Origin: Strongylocentrotus droebachiensis
Lineage: Eukaryota; Echinodermata; Echinoidea; Camarodonta; Strongylocentrotidae
DNA length: 64,000 bases
Assembly (NCBI GenBank): GCA_035222895.1
Contig: JAVYIG010002740.1
Coordinates: forward strand, 124,001-188,000
Direction: 5' to 3'
Within the stretch, counting starts at the first letter, position 1. Every line of letters begins with the position of its first letter. Position numbers and translations under genes: made by a program. Below are positions 49,440 to 61,000 of this stretch, piece after piece. Under the pieces are notes generated by a model that was not told the DNA's origin, ran no database searches, and saw only the letters and a program-made list of their open reading frames with translations.

Positions 49440-52400
49440 GTGGGGAAACTAGCCTATATTAAAATTTTAATTTTTTCCTTCAAAATGCTGAACCACTCCG
49501 GCCCTTGCCATTTCGGCCCAAAAGTTGTGATAATTCAAATGTTACAATATTTGCCCCTACACCCTTTTCAAAAGGATATAGGGGTCAGGATCCATCTAAT
49601 GGCATGTAAGTACATTCATTGTGGGGAAACTAGCCTATATTAAAATTGTAATTTTTTCCTTCAAAATGCTGAACCACTCCGGCCCTTTCCATTTCGGCCT
49701 GAAATTGGGGTTTATTCTATTTTTTACAATATTTGCCCCTACACCCCTTTCAAAAGGATATGGGGGTCAGGATCCATTTAATGGCATGTAAGTACATTCA
49801 TTGTGGGGAATTTAGCCTATAGTAAAATTTTAATTTTTTCCTTCAAAATGCTGAACCACTCCGGCCCTTACTATTTCGGCCCAAAAGTTGTGATAATTCA
49901 AATGTTTACAATATTTGCCCCTACACCCCTTTCAAAAGGATATGGGGGTCAGGATCCATCTAATGGCATGTAAGTACATTCATTGTGGGGAAACTAGCCT
50001 ATATTCAAATTTTAATTTTTTCCTTCAAAATGCTGAACCACTCCGGCCCTTTCCATTTCGGCCTGAAATTGGGGTTTATTCTATTTTTTACAATATTTGC
50101 CCCTACACCCCTTTCAAAAGGATATGGGGGTCAGGATCCATCTAATGGCATGTAAGTACATTCATTGTGGGGAAACTGGCCTGTTCTAAAATTTTAGTTT
50201 TTTCCTTCAAAATGCTGAACCACTCCGGCCCTTACTATTTCGGCCCAAAAGTTGTGATAATTCAAATGTTTACAATATTTCCCCCTACACCCCTTTCTAA
50301 AGGATATAGGGGTCTGGATCCATCTAATGGCATGTAAGTACATTCATTGTGGGGAAACTAGCCTATATTAAAATTGTAATTTTTTCCTTCAAAATGCTGA
50401 ACCACTCCGGCCCTTGCCATTTCGACCCAAAAGTTGTGATAATTCAAATGTTACAATATTTGCCCCTACACCCTTTTCAAAAGGATATGGGGGTCAGGAT
50501 CCATCTAATGTCATGTAAGTACATTCATTGTGGGGAAACTAGCCTATATTAAAATTTTAATTTTTTCCTTCAAAATGCTGAACCACTCCGGCCCTTGCCA
50601 TTTCGGCCCAAAAGTTGTGATAATTCAAATGTTACAATATTTGCCCCTACACCCCTTTCAAAAGGATATGGGGGTCAGGATCCATCTAATGGCATGTAAG
50701 TACATTCATTGTGGGAAACTGGCCTGTTCTAAAATTTTAGTTTTTTCCTTCAAAATGCTGAACCACTCCGGCCCTTACTATTTCGGCCCAAAAGTTGTGA
50801 TAATTCAAATGTTTACAATATTTCCCCCTACACCCCTTTCTAAAGGATATAGGGGTCTGGATCCATCTAATGGCATGTAAGTACATTCATTGTGGGGAAA
50901 CTAGCCTATATTAAAATTGTAATTTTTTCCTTCAAAATGCTGATCCACTCCGGCCCTTGCCATTTCGACCCAAAAGTTGTGATAATTCAAATGTTACAAT
51001 ATTTCCCCCTACACCCTTTTCAAAAGGATATGGGGGTCAGGATCCATCTAATGTCATGTAAGTACATTCATTGTGGGGAAACTAGCCTATATTAAAATTG
51101 TAATTTTTTCCTTCAAAATGCTGAACCACTCCGGCCCTTGCCATTTCGACCCAAAAGTTGTGATAATTCAAATGTTACAATATTTGCCCCTACACCCTTT
51201 TCAAAAGGATATGGGGGTCAGGATCCATCTAATGTCATGTAAGTACATTCATTGTGGGGAAACTAGCCTATATTAAAATTTTAATTTTTTCCTTCAAAAT
51301 GCTGAACCACTCCGGCCCTTTCCATTTCGGCCTGAAATTGGGGTTTATTCTATTTTTTACAATATTTGCCCCTACACCCCTTTCAAAAGGATATGGGGGT
51401 CAGGATCCATCTAATGGCATGTAAGTACATTCATTGTGGGAAAACTGGCCTGTTCTAAAATTTTATTTTTTTCCTCCAAAATGCTGAACCACTCCGGCCC
51501 TTTCTATTTCGGCCCAAAAGTTGTGATAATTCAAATGTTACAATATTTGCCCCTACACCCTTTTCAAAAGGATATGGGGGTCAGGATCCATCTAATGTCA
51601 TGTAAGTACATTCATTGTGGGGAAACTAGCCTATATTAAAATTTTAATTTTTTCCTTCAAAATGCTGAACCACTCCGGCCCTTGCCATTTCGGCCCAAAA
51701 GTTGTGATAATTCAAATGTTACAATATTTGCCCCTACACCCTTTTCAAAAGGATATGGGGGTCAGGATCCATCTAATGGCATGTAAGTACATTCATTGTG
51801 GGGAAACTAGCCTATATTAAAATTGTAATTTTTTCCTTCAAAATGCTGAACCACTCCGGCCCTTTCCATTTCGGCCTGAAATTGGGGTTTATTCTATTTT
51901 TTACAATATTTGCCCCTACACCCCTTTCAAAAGGATATGGGGGTCAGGATCCATTTAATGGCATGTAAGTACATTCATTGTGGGGAATTTAGCCTATAGT
52001 AAAATTTTAATTTTTTCCTTCAAAATGCTGAACCACTCCGGCCCTTACTATTTCGGCCCAAAAGTTGTGATAATTCAAATGTTTACAATATTTGCCCCTA
52101 CACCCCTTTCAAAAGGATATGGGGGTCAGGATCCATCTAATGGCATGTAAGTACATTCATTGTGGGGAAACTAGCCTATATTCAAATTTTAATTTTTTCC
52201 TTCAAAATGCTGAACCACTCCGGCCCTTTCCATTTCGGCCTGAAATTGGGGTTTATTCTATTTTTTACAATATTTGCCCCTACACCCCTTTCAAAAGGAT
52301 ATGGGGGTCAGGATCCATCTAATGGCATGTAAGTACATTCATTGTGGGGAAACTGGCCTGTTCTAAAATTTTAGTTTTTTCCTTCAAAATGCTGAACCAC

Positions 52401-54881
52401 TCCGGCCCTTACTATTTCGGCCCAAAAGTTGTGATAATTCAAATGTTTACAATATTTCCCCCTACACCCCTTTCTAAAGGATATAGGGGTCTGGATCCAT
52501 CTAATGGCATGTAAGTACATTCATTGTGGGAAAACTGGCCTGTTCTAAAATTTTATTTTTTTCCTCCAAAATGCTGAACCACTCCGGCCTTTTCTATTTC
52601 GGCCCAAAAGTTGTGATAATTCAAATGTTTACAATATTTCCCCCTACACCCCTTTCTAAAGGATATAGGGGTCTGGATCCATCTAATGGCATGTAAGTAC
52701 ATTCATTGTGGGGAAACTAGCCTATATTAAAATTGTAATTTTTTCCTTCAAAATGCTGAACCACTCCGGCCCTTACTATTTCGGCCCAAAAGTTGTGATA
52801 ATTCAAATGTTTACAATATTTCCCCTACACCCCTTTCTAAAGGATATAGGGGTCTGGATCCATCTAATGGCATGTAAGTACATTCATTGTGGGGAAACTA
52901 GCCTATATTAAAATTGTAATTTTTTCCTTCAAAATGCTGAACCACTCCGGCCCTTGCCATTTCGACCCAAAAGTTGTGATAATTCAAATGTTACAATATT
53001 TGCCCCTACACCCTTTTCAAAAGGATATGGGGGTCAGGATCCATCTAATGTCATGTAAGTACATTCATTGTGGGGAAACTAGCCTATATTAAAATTTTAA
53101 TTTTTTCCTTCAAAATGCTGAACCACTCCGGCCCTTGCCATTTCGGCCCAAAAGTTGTGATAATTCAAATGTTACAATATTTGCCCCTACACCCCTTTCA
53201 AAAGGATATGGGGGTCAGGATCCATCTAATGGCATGTAAGTACATTCATTGTGGGAAACTGGCCTGTTCTAAAATTTTAGTTTTTTCCTTCAAAATGCTG
53301 AACCACTCCGGCCCTTACTATTTCGGCCCAAAAGTTGTGATAATTCAAATGTTTACAATATTTCCCCCTACACCCCTTTCTAAAGGATATAGGGGTCTGG
53401 ATCCATCTAATGGCATGTAAGTACATTCATTGTGGGGAAACTAGCCTATATTAAAATTGTAATTTTTTCCTTCAAAATGCTGATCCACTCCGGCCCTTGC
53501 CATTTCGACCCAAAAGTTGTGATAATTCAAATGTTACAATATTTCCCCCTACACCCTTTTCAAAAGGATATGGGGGTCAGGATCCATCTAATGTCATGTA
53601 AGTACATTCATTGTGGGGAAACTAGCCTATATTAAAATTGTAATTTTTTCCTTCAAAATGCTGAACCACTCCGGCCCTTGCCATTTCGACCCAAAAGTTG
53701 TGATAATTCAAATGTTACAATATTTGCCCCTACACCCTTTTCAAAAGGATATGGGGGTCAGGATCCATCTAATGTCATGTAAGTACATTCATTGTGGGGA
53801 AACTAGCCTATATTAAAATTTTAATTTTTTCCTTCAAAATGCTGAACCACTCCGGCCCTTTCCATTTCGGCCTGAAATTGGGGTTTATTCTATTTTTTAC
53901 AATATTTGCCCCTACACCCCTTTCAAAAGGATATGGGGGTCAGGATCCATCTAATGGCATGTAAGTACATTCATTGTGGGAAAACTGGCCTGTTCTAAAA
54001 TTTTATTTTTTTCCTCCAAAATGCTGAACCACTCCGGCCCTTTCTATTTCGGCCCAAAAGTTGTGATAATTCAAATGTTTACAATATTTGCCCCTACACC
54101 CTTTCAAAAGGATATGGGGGTCAGGATCCATCTAATGGCATGTAAGTACATTCATTGTGGGGAAACTAGCCTATATTAAAATTGTAATTTTTTCCTTCAA
54201 AATGCTGATCCACTCCGGCCCTTGCCATTTCGACCCAAAAGTTGTGATAATTCAAATGTTACAATATTTCCCCCTACACCCTTTTCAAAAGGATATGGGG
54301 GTCAGGATCCATCTAATGTCATGTAAGTACATTCATTGTGGGGAAACTAGCCTATATTAAAATTGTAATTTTTTCCTTCAAAATGCTGAACCACTCCGGC
54401 CCTTGCCATTTCGACCCAAAAGTTGTGATAATTCAAATGTTACAATATTTGCCCCTACACCCTTTTCAAAAGGATATGGGGGTCAGGATCCATCTAATGT
54501 CATGTAAGTACATTCATTGTGGGGAAACTAGCCTATATTAAAATTTTAATTTTTTCCTTCAAAATGCTGAACCACTCCGGCCCTTTCCATTTCGGCCTGA
54601 AATTGGGGTTTATTCTATTTTTTACAATATTTGCCCCTACACCCCTTTCAAAAGGATATGGGGGTCAGGATCCATCTAATGGCATGTAAGTACATTCATT
54701 GTGGGAAAACTGGCCTGTTCTAAAATTTTATTTTTTTCCTCCAAAATGCTGAACCACTCCGGCCCTTTCTATTTCGGCCCAAAAGTTGTGATAATTCAAA
54801 TGTTTACAATATTTGCCCCTACACCCTTTCAAAAGGATATGGGGGTCAGGATCCATCTAATGGCATGTAAGTACATTCATT
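49440..54881. repeat. Satellite 2 nested duplications with 2177-, 2540- and 725-bp offsets
   Basis: About 49440-50340 matches 51617-52517 (12 monomers), with the private GGATCCATTTAATGG (49774 and 51951) and GCCTATAGTAAAAT words. About 50349-51500 matches 52889-54040 (14 monomers), with GCTGATCCACTCC. About 53432-54156 matches 54157-54881 (4 monomers). Confidence 0.75.
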
Positions 54882-55089
54882 GTGGGGAAACTAGCCTATA
54901 TTAAAATTTTAATTTTTTCCTTCAAAATGCTGAACCACTCCGGCCCTTGCCATTTCGGCCCAAAAGTTGTGATAATTCAAATGTTACAATATTTGCCCCT
55001 ACACCCTTTCAAAAGGATATGGGGGTCAGGATCCATCTAATGGCATGTAAGTACATTCATTGTGGGGAAACTAGCCTATATTAAAATTT

Positions 55090-58000
55090 TAATTTTTTCC
55101 TTCAAAATGTTGAACCACTCCGGCCCTTTCCATTTCGGCCTGAAATCGGGGTTTATTCAATTGTTTACAATATTTCCCCCTACACCCCTTTCAAAAGAAT
55201 ATGGGGGTCAGGATCCATCAAATGGCATGTAAGTACATTCATTGTGGGAAACCTGGCCTGTTCTAAAATTTTAATTTTTTCCTCCAAAATGCTGAACCAC
55301 TCCGGCCCTTGCCATTTCGGCCCGAAAGTTGTGATAATTCAAATGTTACAATATTTGCCCCTACACCCTTTTCAAAAGGATATGGGGGTCAGGATCCATC
55401 TAATGGCATGTAAGTACATTCATTGTGGGGAAACTAGCCTATATTAAAATTTTAATTTTTTCCTTCAAAATGCTGAACCACTCCGGCCCTTTCCATTTCG
55501 GCCTGAAATTGGGGTTTATTCTATTTTTTACAATATTTCCCCCTACACCTCTTTCAAAAGGATATGGGGGTCAGGATCCATCTAATGGCATGTAAGTACA
55601 TTCATTGTGGGGAAACTAGCCTATATTAAAATTTTAATTTTTTCCTTCAAAATGCTGAACCACTCCGGCCCTTTCCATTTCGGCCTGAAATTGGGGTTTA
55701 TTCTATTTTTTACAATATTTCCCCCTACACCCCTTTCAAAAGGATATGGGGTTCAGGATCCATCTAATGGCATGTAAGTACATTCATTGTGGGAAAACTG
55801 GCCTGTTCTAAAATTTTAATTTTTTCCTCCAAAATGCTGAACCACTCCGGCCCTTACTATTTCGGCCCAAAAGTTGTGATAATTCAAATGTTTACAATAT
55901 TTGCCCCTACACCCCTTTCTAAAGGATATAGGGGTCTGGATCCATCTAATGGCATGTAAGTACATTCATTGTGGGGAAACTAGCCTATATTAAAATTGTA
56001 ATTTTTTCCTTCAAAATGCTGAACCACTCCGGCCCTTGCCATTTCGGCCCAAAAGTTGTGATAATTCAAATGTTAAAATATTTGCCCCTACACCCTTTTC
56101 AAAAGGATATGGGGGTCAGGATCCATCTAATGGCATGTAAGTACATTCATTGTGGGGAAACTGGCCTGTTCTAAAATTTTAGTTTTTTCCTTCAAAATGC
56201 TGAACCACTCCGGCCCTTACTATTTCGGCCCAAAAGTTGTGATAATTCAAATGTTTACAATATTTCCCCCTACACCCCTTTCTAAAGGATATAGGGGTCT
56301 GGATCCATCTAATGGCATGTAAGTACATTCATTGTGGGAAAACTGGCCTGTTCTAAAATTTTATTTTTTTCCTCCAAAATGCTGAACCACTCCGGCCCTT
56401 TCTATTTTGGCCCAAAAGTTGTGATAATTCAAATGTTTACAATATTTGCCCCTACACCCTTTCAAAAGGATATGGGGGTCAGGATCCATCTAATGGCATG
56501 TAAGTACATTCATTGTGGGGAATTTAGCCTATATTAAAATTTTAATTTTTTCCTTCAAAATGCTGAACCACTCCGGCCCTTTCCATTTCGGCCTGAAATT
56601 GGGGTTTATTAAATTTTTTACAATATTTGCCCCGACACCCCTTTCAAAAGAATATGGGGGTCAGGATCCATCTAATGGCATGTAAGTACATTCATTGTGG
56701 GGAAACTGGCCTGTTCTAAAATTTTAGTTTTTTCCTTCAAAATGCTGAACCACTCCGGCCCTTACTATTTCGGCCCAAAAGTTGTGATAATTCAAATGTT
56801 TACAATATTTCCCCCTACACCCCTTTCTAAAGGATATAGGGGTCTGGATCCATCTAATGGCATGTAAGTACATTCATTGTGGGAAAACTGGCCTGTTCTA
56901 AAATTTTATTTTTTTCCTCCAAAATGCTGAACCACTCCGGCCCTTACTATTTCGGCCCAAAAGTTGTGATAATTCAAATGTTTACAATATTTGCCCCTAC
57001 ACCCCTTTCTAAAGGATATAGGGGTCTGGATCCATCTAATGGCATGTAAGTACATTCATTGTGGGGAAACTAGCCTATATTAAAATTGTAATTTTTTCCT
57101 TCCAAAATGCTGAACCACTCCGGCCCTTGCCATTTCGACCCAAAAGTTGTGATAATTCAAATGTTACAATATTTGCCCCTACACCCTTTTCAAAAGGATA
57201 TGGGGGTCAGGATCCATCTAATGTCATGTAAGTACATTCATTGTGGGGAAACTAGCCTATATTAAAATTTTAATTTTTTCCTTCAAAATGCTGAACCACT
57301 CCAGCCCTTGCCATTTCGGCCCAAAAGTTGTGATAATTCAAATGTTACAATATTTGCCCCTACACCCCTTTCAAAAGGATATGGGGGTCAGGATCCATCT
57401 AATGGCATGTAAGTACATTCATTGTGGGAAACTGGCCTGTTCTAAAATTTTAGTTTTTTCCTTCAAAATGCTGAACCACTCCGGCCCTTAATATTTCGGC
57501 CCAAAAGTTGTGATAATTCAAATGTTTACAATATTTCCCCCTACACCCCTTTCTAAAGGATATAGGGGTCTGGATCCATCTAATGGCATGTAAGTACATT
57601 CATTGTGGGGAAACTAGCCTATATTAAAATTGTAATTTTTTCCTTCAAAATGCTGATCCACTCCGGCCCTTGCCATTTCGACCCAAAAGTTGTGATAATT
57701 CAAATGTTACAATATTTCCCCCTACACCCTTTTCAAAAGGATATGGGGGTCAGGATCCATCTAATGTCATGTAAGTACATTCATTGTGGGGAAACTAGCC
57801 TATATTAAAATTGTAATTTTTTCCTTCAAAATGCTGAACCACTCCGGCCCTTGCCATTTCGACCCAAAAGTTGTGATAATTCAAATGTTACAATATTTGC
57901 CCCTACACCCTTTTCAAAAGGATATGGGGGTCAGGATCCATCTAATGTCATGTAAGTACATTCATTGTGGGGAAACTAGCCTATATTAAAATTTTAATTT

Positions 58001-61000
58001 TTTCCTTCAAAATGCTGAACCACTCCGGCCCTTTCCATTTCGGCCTGAAATTGGGGTTTATTCTATTTTTTACAATATTTGCCCCTACACCCCTTTCAAA
58101 AGGATATGGGGGTCAGGATCCATCTAATGGCATGTAAGTACATTCATTGTGGGAAAACTGGCCTGTTCTAAAATTTTATTTTTTTCCTCCAAAATGCTGA
58201 ACCACTCCGGCCCTTTCTATTTCGGCCCAAAAGTTGTGATAATTCAAATGTTTACAATATTTGCCCCTACACCCTTTCAAAAGGATATGGGGGTCAGGAT
58301 CCATCTAATGGCATGTAAGTACATTCATTGTGGGGAAACTAGCCTATATTAAAATTTTAATTTTTTCCTTCAAAATGTTGAACCACTCCGGCCCTTTCCA
58401 TTTCGGCCTGAAATCGGGGTTTATTCAATTGTTTACAATATTTCCCCCTACACCCCTTTCAAAAGAATATGGGGGTCAGGATCCATCAAATGGCATGTAA
58501 GTACATTCATTGTGGGAAACCTGGCCTGTTCTAAAATTTTAATTTTTTCCTCCAAAATGCTGAACCACTCCGGCCCTTGCCATTTCGGCCCGAAAGTTGT
58601 GATAATTCAAATGTTACAATATTTGCCCCTACACCCTTTTCAAAAGGATATGGGGGTCAGGATCCATCTAATGGCATGTAAGTACATTCATTGTGGGGAA
58701 ACTAGCCTATATTAAAATTTTAATTTTTTCCTTCAAAATGCTGAACCACTCCGGCCCTTTCCATTTCGGCCTGAAATTGGGGTTTATTCTATTTTTTACA
58801 ATATTTCCCCCTACACCCCTTTCAAAAGGATATGGGGGTCAGGATCCATCTAATGGCATGTAAGTACATTCATTGTGGGAAAACTGGCCTGTTCTAAAAT
58901 TTTATTTTTTTCCTCCAAAATGCTGAACCACTCCGGCCCTTTCTATTTCGGCCCAAAAGTTGTGATAATTCAAATGTTTACAATATTTCCCCCTACACCC
59001 CTTTCAAAAGGATATGGGGTTCAGGATCCATCTAATGGCATGTAAGTACATTCATTGTGGGGAAACTAGCCTATATTAAAATTTTAATTTTTTCCTTCAA
59101 AATGCTGATCCACTCCGGCCCTTGCCATTTCGACCCAAAAGTTGTGATAATTCAAATGTTACAATATTTCCCCCTACACCCTTTTCAAAAGGATATGGGG
59201 GTCAGGATCCATCTAATGTCATGTAAGTACATTCATTGTGGGGAAACTAGCCTATATTAAAATTGTAATTTTTTCCTTCAAAATGCTGAACCACTCCGGC
59301 CCTTGCCATTTCGACCCAAAAGTTGTGATAATTCAAATGTTACAATATTTGCCCCTACACCCTTTTCAAAAGGATATGGGGGTCAGGATCCATCTAATGT
59401 CATGTAAGTACATTCATTGTGGGGAAACTAGCCTATATTAAAATTTTAATTTTTTCCTTCAAAATGCTGAACCACTCCGGCCCTTTCCATTTCGGCCTGA
59501 AATTGGGGTTTATTCTATTTTTTACAATATTTGCCCCTACACCCCTTTCAAAAGGATATGGGGGTCAGGATCCATCTAATGGCATGTAAGTACATTCATT
59601 GTGGGGAAACTAGCCTATATTAAAATTTTAATTTTTTCCTTCAAAATGCTGAACCACTCCGGCCCTTTCCATTTCGGCCTGAAATTGGGGTTTATTCTAT
59701 TTTTTACAATATTTCCCCCTACACCCCTTTCAAAAGGATATGGGGTTCAGGATCCATCTAATGGCATGTAAGTACATTCATTGTGGGAAAACTGGCCTGT
59801 TCTAAAATTTTAATTTTTTCCTCCAAAATGCTGAACCACTCCGGCCCTTACTATTTCGGCCCAAAAGTTGTGATAATTCAAATGTTTACAATATTTGCCC
59901 CTACACCCCTTTCTAAAGGATATAGGGGTCTGGATCCATCTAATGGCATGTAAGTACATTCATTGTGGGGAAACTAGCCTATATTAAAATTGTAATTTTT
60001 TCCTTCAAAATGCTGAACCACTCCGGCCCTTGCCATTTCGGCCCAAAAGTTGTGATAATTCAAATGTTAAAATATTTGCCCCTACACCCTTTTCAAAAGG
60101 ATATGGGGGTCAGGATCCATCTAATGGCATGTAAGTACATTCATTGTGGGGAAACTGGCCTGTTCTAAAATTTTAGTTTTTTCCTTCAAAATGCTGAACC
60201 ACTCCGGCCCTTACTATTTCGGCCCAAAAGTTGTGATAATTCAAATGTTTACAATATTTCCCCCTACACCCCTTTCTAAAGGATATAGGGGTCTGGATCC
60301 ATCTAATGGCATGTAAGTACATTCATTGTGGGAAAACTGGCCTGTTCTAAAATTTTATTTTTTTCCTCCAAAATGCTGAACCACTCCGGCCCTTTCTATT
60401 TTGGCCCAAAAGTTGTGATAATTCAAATGTTTACAATATTTGCCCCTACACCCCTTTCAAAAGAATATGGGGGTCAGGATCCATCTAATGGCATGTAAGT
60501 ACATTCATTGTGGGGAAACTGGCCTGTTCTAAAATTTTAGTTTTTTCCTTCAAAATGCTGAACCACTCCGGCCCTTACTATTTCGGCCCAAAAGTTGTGA
60601 TAATTCAAATGTTTACAATATTTCCCCCTACACCCCTTTCTAAAGGATATAGGGGTCTGGATCCATCTAATGGCATGTAAGTACATTCATTGTGGGAAAA
60701 CTGGCCTGTTCTAAAATTTTATTTTTTTCCTCCAAAATGCTGAACCACTCCGGCCCTTTCTATTTCGGCCCAAAAGTTGTGATAATTCAAATGTTTACAA
60801 TATTTCCCCCTACACCCCTTTCAAAAGGATATGGGGTTCAGGATCCATCTAATGGCATGTAAGTACATTCATTGTGGGAAAACTGGCCTGTTCTAAAATT
60901 TTAATTTTTTCCTCCAAAATGCTGAACCACTCCGGCCCTTACTATTTCGGCCCAAAAGTTGTGATAATTCAAATGTTTACAATATTTGCCCCTACACCCC